Source: Bacillota bacterium
GTDB taxonomy: Bacteria > Bacillota > Clostridia > Oscillospirales > Ruminococcaceae
Direction: 5' to 3'
Assembly (NCBI GenBank): GCA_023394255.1
Contig: JAEXAZ010000200.1
Span: 1 to 7,946 of the forward strand
Length of the DNA stretch: 7,946 bases
Positions 1 to 5,606 of the stretch are shown in pieces (positions within the stretch are counted from its first letter, which is position 1; each line of letters begins with the position of its first letter). The notes beneath the pieces were generated by a model. That model was not told where the DNA came from. It did not search any database and worked only from the letters and a program-made list of their open reading frames with translations. The position numbers and the translations under genes are program-made.

Positions 1-881
1 ACATGGTGCTGGGTGCCGCATCCGCAGGCGTCCGTGCGATGACCTCCTCCTCGTCTCCGGGCATTTCCCTGAAAAGCGAGGGGATTTCCTATATTGCCGG
101 TTCGGATCTGCCCTGTCTGATTATCAATGTCCAGCGCGGCGGCCCGGGACTTGGCGGCATCCAGCCGTCCCAGTCGGATTACTGGCAGGCCACCCGTGCT
201 CCCGGCCATGGAGATCTGCATATTTTGGTATTTGCGCCGTCCACAATCCAGGAAATGGTGGACATGGTGTTTGACGCGTTTGAAAGCGCCGACCGCTATC
301 GGATGCCCGCCATGATTCTTGCTGACGGAATGCTTGGGCAGATGATGGAGCCGGTTGTTTTCCCGGAGAAGAAAGTGGTCACTTTTGATAAAGAGTCCTG
401 GGCAACCAACGGACATAAAAATCAGCGTCCTCATAATATTGTGAATTCCCTTTACTTGAAGGCAAACGAGCTGGAGCAGAAGGTGAAAGAACGTTTTGAG
501 CGTTATGAAGTCATCAAGGCCAAAGAAGCCCGCGCCGAAGAATATCTGGTGGACGACGCGGAGCTGGTTGTAGTTGCTTATGGCGCGACCTCCCGTATTG
601 CCAGAAGCGCAGTCAACAGCGCGAGGGCAAAAGGCATCAAAGCCGGCTTGATCCGTCCGCAGACCCTCTGGCCGTATCCGTCCGCCGTCATTGCAAAAGC
701 GGCGCAGACCGCGAAGGCATTCCTGACGGTGGAAATGAGCATGGGGCAGATGGTGGACGATGTCCGGCTTGCCGTAAACGGCAAAGCGCCTGTGTCGTTC
801 TTCGGCCATACCGGCGGCGTCATCCCGACGCCGGCGGAAGTGCTATCTGAAATTGAGAAATTAACAGGAGGTGACAGGTAA
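1..881 (+). CDS. vorB: 2-oxoacid:ferredoxin oxidoreductase alpha subunit (VorB/KorA type), 5'-truncated
   Basis: This is the alpha subunit of a thiamine-pyrophosphate-dependent 2-oxoacid:ferredoxin oxidoreductase, probably 3-methyl-2-oxobutanoate (branched-chain) dehydrogenase. The enzyme converts 2-oxoacid plus CoA to acyl-CoA and CO2 and reduces ferredoxin in the cytoplasm. The 292 visible residues contain family hallmarks: RAMTSSSSPGISL near the N-terminal edge, NVQRGGPGLGG, and SQSDYWQATRAPGHGD, all in the pyruvate-ferredoxin-oxidoreductase N-terminal (pyrimidine-binding) domain. The last 100 or so residues (VVVAYGATSRIARSAV, then GLIRPQTLWPYP) match the domain II fold. The ATG at 3 is almost certainly an internal Met: the text reads straight into a conserved block and bases 1-2 are the end of the previous codon. 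Family members run about 350 residues, so roughly 60 are missing upstream. The TAA (879-881) overlaps the vorA ATG by one base. Substrate choice (2-oxoisovalerate or 2-oxoglutarate) cannot be decided from sequence alone. Confidence 0.9.
   Translation, partial: MVLGAASAGVRAMTSSSSPGISLKSEGISYIAGSDLPCLIINVQRGGPGLGGIQPSQSDYWQATRAPGHGDLHILVFAPSTIQEMVDMVFDAFESADRYRMPAMILADGMLGQMMEPVVFPEKKVVTFDKESWATNGHKNQRPHNIVNSLYLKANELEQKVKERFERYEVIKAKEARAEEYLVDDAELVVVAYGATSRIARSAVNSARAKGIKAGLIRPQTLWPYPSAVIAKAAQTAKAFLTVEMSMGQMVDDVRLAVNGKAPVSFFGHTGGVIPTPAEVLSEIEKLTGGDR
866..873 (+). promoter_or_regulatory. Ribosome binding site of vorA
   Basis: AGGAGGTG lies inside the last codons of vorB, 7 bases before the ATG at 881. 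It is a near-perfect Shine-Dalgarno sequence and fixes the vorA start. It suggests strong independent initiation in addition to coupling through the TAATG stop/start overlap. Confidence 0.85.
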
Positions 882-1642
882 TGGCAATTGTTTATCAAAG
901 ACCGCATGCGCTGTTGGATGTCCCAACCCATTACTGTCCCGGATGCACGCACGGCGTCATCCATAAGCTGGTGGCGGAAGTCATCGATGAGCTCGGCATC
1001 GAGGGAAACACCGTCGGCGTTGTGCCGGTAGGCTGCTCGGTGATGGCTTATGATTATTTCGCGTGCGATGCGGTGGAAGCTCCCCACGGGCGCGCCCCGG
1101 CGGTTGCAACCGGCCTGAAACGCGCGATCCCCACCAATGTGGTGTTTACCTATCAGGGCGACGGCGACCTTGCCGCGATCGGTACCGCCGAAACCGTCCA
1201 TTCCGCTACCCGCGGCGAAAATATTACCGTCATCTTTGTAAATAACGGAATCTATGGCATGACCGGCGGCCAGATGGCTCCGACCACCCTTCCCGGCCAG
1301 GTTACCCAGACTACGCCTTACGGGCGCGATACGGATATCGCGGGGTATCCCATCCGCGTCTGTGAAATGCTGTCCACCCTGAGCGGCGTTGCTTACGCGG
1401 AGCGAGTGGCTGTGGACAGCGTGCCCAATATCAAAAAAGCAAAAGCGGCAATTAAAAAAGCGTTTACCGCACAGATCGAGGGAAAAGGGTTTTCCATTGT
1501 TGAAGTGCTTTCCACCTGCCCGACCAACTGGGGCTTCACGCCTGTCGAAGCGATTCAATGGCTGCGCGACAATATGATGCCCTATTATCCTCTTGGCGTT
1601 TATACGGACAGAACGCAGGAGGGGGTGAAGCACAATGCTTAA
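881..1642 (+). CDS. vorA: 2-oxoacid:ferredoxin oxidoreductase beta subunit, TPP-binding (VorA/KorB type)
   Basis: This is the beta subunit, which holds the diphosphate end of thiamine pyrophosphate and so forms the catalytic site with the alpha subunit. It has 253 residues, close to the usual length for separately encoded beta subunits. Visible motifs are CPGCTHG at residues 19-25; the TPP/Mg motif GDGD at 93-96 followed by the paired Asn at 121-122, which is the classic GDG-x(25-30)-NN spacing; and GIYGMTGGQMAPTT just after it, typical of the Kor/Vor/Por beta family. ATG 881 is chosen because of the strong ribosome site 7 bases upstream and the one-base overlap with vorB. The 3' end overlaps vorC by 8 bases. 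Many homologues read CPGCGHG, and the Thr here is a tolerated variant as far as I recall. Annotators may also label such genes 2-oxoglutarate oxidoreductase; the family is certain, the substrate is not. Confidence 0.92.
   Translation: MAIVYQRPHALLDVPTHYCPGCTHGVIHKLVAEVIDELGIEGNTVGVVPVGCSVMAYDYFACDAVEAPHGRAPAVATGLKRAIPTNVVFTYQGDGDLAAIGTAETVHSATRGENITVIFVNNGIYGMTGGQMAPTTLPGQVTQTTPYGRDTDIAGYPIRVCEMLSTLSGVAYAERVAVDSVPNIKKAKAAIKKAFTAQIEGKGFSIVEVLSTCPTNWGFTPVEAIQWLRDNMMPYYPLGVYTDRTQEGVKHNA
1617..1625 (+). promoter_or_regulatory. Ribosome binding site of vorC
   Basis: AGGAGGGGG inside the 3' end of vorA lies 9 bases before the ATG at 1635. It favours that start over the second in-frame ATG at 1644 (fourth codon), which would be about 18 bases away. 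Confidence 0.8.
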
Positions 1643-2162
1643 CATGCTGTTAGCCGGTTTCGGCGGACAGGGCGTTTTGTTTGCGGGCAAAATTGTCGCT
1701 TATGCCGGTTTGATTGAAGACCAGTATGTATCCTGGCTGCCTTCCTATGGCCCGGAAATGAGGGGCGGCACCGCCAACTGCAGCGTCTGCCTCTCCGATC
1801 AGCCGATTGGTTCCCCGCTTGTGCTGACCCCTGACGTTTTAATTGCCATGAACCTGCCGTCCTATGACAAATTCATCGACAAAGTGGTTCCCGGCGGCAT
1901 CGCGGTGATCGACAGTTCGTTAATTGATAAAAAATGCGAGCGTACAGACATCAAGAGCTTTTATGTTCCCGCCACGGAACTCGCCCAGACCGAAAATCTG
2001 CAGGGATTGGCGAACATCATCATCCTTGGAAAAGCGCTGGCCGAGACCAAGTTTGCTTCTGTCGAAACGGTGGAGCAGGCGATCCTCAAATGTGTCCCGC
2101 CCAAAAAACAGCACCTTGCAGAACCAAACCTTCGGGCGGTTCAGCTCGGTATGGGATTCTAA
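1635..2162 (+). CDS. vorC: 2-oxoacid:ferredoxin oxidoreductase gamma subunit (VorC/KorC type)
   Basis: This is the gamma subunit of the same oxidoreductase complex. In fused family members this domain contributes to CoA handling and to contacts between subunits. It is 175 residues long, a usual size for the stand-alone gamma domain. Diagnostic motifs are GFGGQGV at residues 8-14, following a short beta strand, and SYGPEMRGGTANCSV at 37-51, both signatures of the pyruvate ferredoxin oxidoreductase gamma family. The start overlaps the vorA stop by 8 bases (ATGCTTAA), so translation is probably coupled, giving near-equal subunit amounts. The gene ends 13 bases before a strong terminator, so it is the last gene of its operon. 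The iron-sulfur delta subunit found with many Vor/Kor enzymes does not follow it and is expected upstream of vorB. Confidence 0.92.
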   Translation: MLNMLLAGFGGQGVLFAGKIVAYAGLIEDQYVSWLPSYGPEMRGGTANCSVCLSDQPIGSPLVLTPDVLIAMNLPSYDKFIDKVVPGGIAVIDSSLIDKKCERTDIKSFYVPATELAQTENLQGLANIIILGKALAETKFASVETVEQAILKCVPPKKQHLAEPNLRAVQLGMGF

Positions 2163-2175
2163 AACAGGCTGTCAT

Positions 2176-2212
2176 AAAGACAGAGGGCGCTGCTGCCCCT
2201 CTGTCTTTTTTT
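2176..2212 (+). terminator. Rho-independent terminator after vorC
   Basis: The arm GACAGAGGG (2179-2187) pairs perfectly with CCCTCTGTC (2197-2205). It is extended at the base by AAA (2176-2178) with TTT (2206-2208), and two further G-C pairs can form inside the loop after a bulged C. A run of seven T (2206-2212) follows directly. It ends the vor transcript and separates it from addB. On the minus strand only three T would follow the stem, so termination there should be weak. Confidence 0.93.
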
Positions 2213-2253
2213 GCCGTTCTATGATAAAATAAAGCCAATCAAAGTTGGGAATG

Positions 2254-2260
2254 AAGGTGG
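2254..2260 (+). promoter_or_regulatory. Ribosome binding site of addB
   Basis: AAGGTGG differs from the AAGGAGG consensus by one base and sits 4 bases before the ATG at 2265, a slightly short spacing. It decides the addB start: the only other in-frame initiator, TTG at 2211, falls in the terminator T-run and has no such site. Confidence 0.7.
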
Positions 2261-2264
2261 AGAG

Positions 2265-5200
2265 ATGCTGCATCTGATTCTTGGGACAGCCGGAACCGGA
2301 AAGACGGCCCTGCTTTATGAGCAGATCCGGGACTGTGTAAAAGCCGGCGGAAAAGCGATCCTGCTGGTGCCCGAGCAGTCCTCGTTTGAGAGTGAAAAAG
2401 CACTTTACAGAAAGCTCGGCCCCAAGGACGCGCTGTCTGTGGAGGTGTTGAGCTTTACACGCCTCTGCGACCGGATTTTCCGCGAATACGGCGGGTTGGC
2501 GGGCGTTCATATGGAGGATACCGCAAAATATCTGTTGATGAGCGTGACCCTCGGAGAACTTGGAATGGGCGGGGGGCTCAAAATATATAACAAAAGCAGC
2601 GGAAATGCCGCCTTTGTTTCTACCGTCTGTGAAACAATCAGTGAGCTGAAGTCGGCGGGGACCACGCCTGAAACGCTGCGCGGCGCGGCAGCGGAAAGCG
2701 CAGACAAAGCCCTATCAGAGAAGCTGAAAGAGATTGCGCTGATTTTTGAAGCCTATCAGGCGGTCATTGACCGGGGATACAGCGACCCTGACGACAGCCT
2801 GCTACGCGCATGCAAAATGCTGGAAACCGAGCGATTTTTCCAGGGTTATCACGTGTTTGTCGATGGATTTATGGCGTTTATGGGGGCGGAGTGGAAGTTG
2901 CTTCGCCACATCCTGGCCGACAGCCCCGGGGTTACCGTTGCGCTAACCTGCGCGGGGCTGGACAGCGGGAGCAAAACCGCTGTTTTGGCGGCACCTTCCG
3001 CAACGGCCCGCCGGCTTGTAGAGGAGGCAAAACGCTGCGGAAGCCGTGTCGCGAAGCCGCTGGTGCTCGGACATGCCTACCGCTATCAGAACCCCGCGCT
3101 GGACTATCTTGCTTCGGAATACCCGAAGGAACAGCCATGCCCGTGTGATTTCCCCGCAGAGGGTGTAACCGCGGTTGCCTGCGAGGATGTCTATGACGAG
3201 CTGGAATATATCGGCGGACAGATTGCGCGGCTGGTTCAGGAACAGGGCTTCCGCTATCGGGAGATTGCGGTGATCGGACGGGATTTGAGCCGCTACCTGG
3301 TACCGCTGCAAACGGTGTTTTTCCGCTATGAAATTCCTTTTTTCACAGACCTGCGAACCGATATTCAGGTTTATCCTTTCGTAAACGGGCTGCTTTGCGC
3401 GCTGGACGCCGTGCGCAGCAATTTTGACTCGGAATATATGCTCTCGCTGGCCAAGCAGTGTATCACCGGGATTGGTGAAATGGAAGCCGGTATGCTCGAA
3501 AATTACTGCTTTGTCTGGAGCGTCACAGGAAAGGACTGGACCTCTGATTTTGTCAACCATCCGGACGGCATGGAGCAGACACTTTCGGAGGAGGATGCCG
3601 CGCGCCTTGCCGTTCTTAATACGGTGCGCAAAAAACTAATGGCTCCGCTGCTGCGCATGAAGAAACGGCTGGCGGACTGCGACGGGCGCGGATTTGCCGC
3701 GGCGGTATTTCAGTACCTGACAGATTGCGGCGCTGTGGAGAATTTGACGGACAGCGCACAGGAAATGCCCGAGGATGTGCAGAAACAGTTCCTCGATACC
3801 GGCGCGCAGGTGTGGGATGTGATGGTCGACTTGTTGGATGTGTTCGGTGGCGCGTTAAATGGTGTGCATATGCCGCTGTCCCGCCTGATTGATCTGTTCC
3901 GCATGAGTATTGCCACTGCGGATATCGGAACTTTGCCTCAAACGCTGGATCAGGTCATTGTGGGAACGGCGGACCGCATCCGCCCCAACGCGCCGAGGGC
4001 TGTATTTGTTATCGGCTTAAACGAGGGTGAATTTCCGCGCTGGTCTGTTCCGTCCGGCATTTTTTCGGTTTCCGAAAGAACGCTGCTCGGCAGATATGGC
4101 ATTGATTTGCTGCAAACGCCGGAACGCGCCGCGCTGTTTGAACAGTATTTTACCTATTTTGCCATCACGCAGGCTTCTGAAAAGCTCTGGCTCACGTGTC
4201 CGCTGAAGGATACCGCCGGAAACGGGCTGACCCCTTCCGGCATCTTCCATCAGGCGGAGGAATTGCTGGGCTGCAAAATGACGCCCTCGACAGACGATCT
4301 TGACAGAATCCGCAACGAAAAGACCGCGTTCGACGTGATGACCAGACATTGGAGGGACCGTACGCCGCGCCAGCAGGCGCTCAGGCAGTTGTTCGCTTCC
4401 GGTTCCACGCAAAGGCTGCGGGAACTTGAGCGGTTCTGCGATACAAGAGAATTTCGCCTTTCAGGTCAAGATACGGCAAAGCGGCTGTTCGGCAGCGAAA
4501 TCCGGATTTCCCCGTCGCGCGTGGAACGGTTTTATAACTGTCCGTTTTCTTATTTCTGCCAGTCGGGGCTGCAGCTGAACCCGCGCCGCAGGGCGGAATT
4601 CAACCCGATTGAATCCGGCTCTTTGATCCATCTCGTTTTGGAGCAGATGGTAAAAAAATACGGCGGAAGCGGGCTGGCTTCGCTCGATCAGCAGGCGATG
4701 CGGCAGGAAATCTCCCAAATGATCCGCAGCTATCTTGCCGAGCGGGTTGCCGACCTGGATGGAATGCCCGCCCGGTTTCAATACCTGTTCCAGAGGCTGG
4801 TCAATACACTGGTGAGGCTGCTGGAGCGGCTGGGGGAAGAATTCGCCCAGAGTGAATTCCAGCCGGCGGCATTTGAATTGCCAATCCGTGCGGACGCCCC
4901 AAACAAGCCGCTGGAGCTGTGCGCGCCGGATGGCAGCCGCATTCTGGTGGAAGGGGTTGTGGACCGGGTCGACCTGTTAACCAAGAACGGCACGCAATAT
5001 ATCCGCGTGGTGGATTATAAGTCGGGAATGAAAGAGTTTAAGCTTTCGGATGTCTACTACGGGTTAAACATGCAGATGCTGATTTATCTGTTTGCCCTCT
5101 GCGAAAACAGTTCGGAAAACGGCCAAAAGAGCATCCCCGCGGGGGTGCTTTACATGCCCGCGCGGGACAAGGTGCTGTCCGCCGAACGGCAGACGGATGA

Positions 5201-5606
5201 AAAAACGGCGCGGAACGCGCAGGGCAAACAGATGAAGATGAGCGGCATCCTTCTGGAAAACAGGGAGGTCCTTACCGCGATGGAGGCCGACCTTGCGGGC
5301 CTCTTTATTCCCGTAAAGACCAAAAAGGATGGGAGCTATGACGCAAATTCCTCGCTTGCCAACCTGTCGCAGATGGGGCAGATCAGGGAGCGGGTGGAAA
5401 GCCTTCTGTGTGGGATTGCCGGGCAACTGCACAGCGGGAAGATTGCCGCTGCGCCTGTGGACGGGGTTTCCCGCTATGCGCCCTGTTCATGGTGTGATTA
5501 CCACGCGATCTGCGCCCATGAAGATGGCGACGCGGTGCGTAAGATTGCGGAATTGGACAGGGCGGCGGCACTGGAACTGATGGGAAAGGGTGAGACGGAT
5601 GGCTGA
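2265..5606 (+). CDS. addB: ATP-dependent helicase/deoxyribonuclease subunit B (AddB), iron-sulfur nuclease
   Basis: This is the B subunit of the AddAB complex, which unwinds and degrades double-strand DNA ends until Chi and then prepares a 3' tail for RecA. It has 1113 residues from ATG 2265, slightly shorter than the roughly 1160 usual for AddB. The N-terminal helicase-like domain has Walker A GTAGTGKT at 7-14. GLNEGEFP at 584-591 is a family motif in the second helicase-like domain. The C-terminal nuclease domain has GVVDRVD at 897-903 and the catalytic VDYKSG with Asp917 and Lys919. Four Cys fit the known AddB 4Fe-4S staple: Cys759 (in NCPFSYF) plus Cys1074, Cys1077 and Cys1083 in C-x2-C-x5-C spacing. 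All key residues are present, so the nuclease is predicted active. In characterised AddAB, Chi recognition lies in AddB while AddA does the motor work. The gene opens a new block after the vor terminator and overlaps addA by 8 bases. No convincing promoter was found, though TATGATAAAAT at 2220-2230 could hold a -10 box. Confidence 0.95.
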   Translation: MLHLILGTAGTGKTALLYEQIRDCVKAGGKAILLVPEQSSFESEKALYRKLGPKDALSVEVLSFTRLCDRIFREYGGLAGVHMEDTAKYLLMSVTLGELGMGGGLKIYNKSSGNAAFVSTVCETISELKSAGTTPETLRGAAAESADKALSEKLKEIALIFEAYQAVIDRGYSDPDDSLLRACKMLETERFFQGYHVFVDGFMAFMGAEWKLLRHILADSPGVTVALTCAGLDSGSKTAVLAAPSATARRLVEEAKRCGSRVAKPLVLGHAYRYQNPALDYLASEYPKEQPCPCDFPAEGVTAVACEDVYDELEYIGGQIARLVQEQGFRYREIAVIGRDLSRYLVPLQTVFFRYEIPFFTDLRTDIQVYPFVNGLLCALDAVRSNFDSEYMLSLAKQCITGIGEMEAGMLENYCFVWSVTGKDWTSDFVNHPDGMEQTLSEEDAARLAVLNTVRKKLMAPLLRMKKRLADCDGRGFAAAVFQYLTDCGAVENLTDSAQEMPEDVQKQFLDTGAQVWDVMVDLLDVFGGALNGVHMPLSRLIDLFRMSIATADIGTLPQTLDQVIVGTADRIRPNAPRAVFVIGLNEGEFPRWSVPSGIFSVSERTLLGRYGIDLLQTPERAALFEQYFTYFAITQASEKLWLTCPLKDTAGNGLTPSGIFHQAEELLGCKMTPSTDDLDRIRNEKTAFDVMTRHWRDRTPRQQALRQLFASGSTQRLRELERFCDTREFRLSGQDTAKRLFGSEIRISPSRVERFYNCPFSYFCQSGLQLNPRRRAEFNPIESGSLIHLVLEQMVKKYGGSGLASLDQQAMRQEISQMIRSYLAERVADLDGMPARFQYLFQRLVNTLVRLLERLGEEFAQSEFQPAAFELPIRADAPNKPLELCAPDGSRILVEGVVDRVDLLTKNGTQYIRVVDYKSGMKEFKLSDVYYGLNMQMLIYLFALCENSSENGQKSIPAGVLYMPARDKVLSAERQTDEKTARNAQGKQMKMSGILLENREVLTAMEADLAGLFIPVKTKKDGSYDANSSLANLSQMGQIRERVESLLCGIAGQLHSGKIAAAPVDGVSRYAPCSWCDYHAICAHEDGDAVRKIAELDRAAALELMGKGETDG
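5585..5590 (+). promoter_or_regulatory. Ribosome binding site of addA
   Basis: AAAGGG, inside the last codons of addB, ends 8 bases before ATG 5599. It is weaker than the vor sites, so addA probably depends partly on ribosomes finishing addB. An in-frame GTG at 5590 overlaps this site and would lack its own, so ATG 5599 is preferred. Confidence 0.55.

Noticed and set aside
578..1690. Open frame of 370 codons on the minus strand opposite vorB, vorA and the start of vorC
   Set aside because: It spans gene boundaries of three clearly recognised genes, its product shows no recognisable motif or domain, and long antisense frames are common opposite GC-rich coding DNA.
1924..2232. Plus-strand frames running from inside vorC through the terminator
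   Set aside because: They are out-of-frame shadows of vorC and read through the terminator stem and T-run. The products are Arg/Ser-rich and unlike any family I know.
2943..3560. Open frame of 205 codons on the minus strand opposite addB
   Set aside because: It is fully inside addB, and the product shows no domain or motif.
5590..5592. GTG as an alternative start for addA, three codons upstream
   Set aside because: It overlaps the only plausible ribosome site, and ATG 5599 is better spaced.
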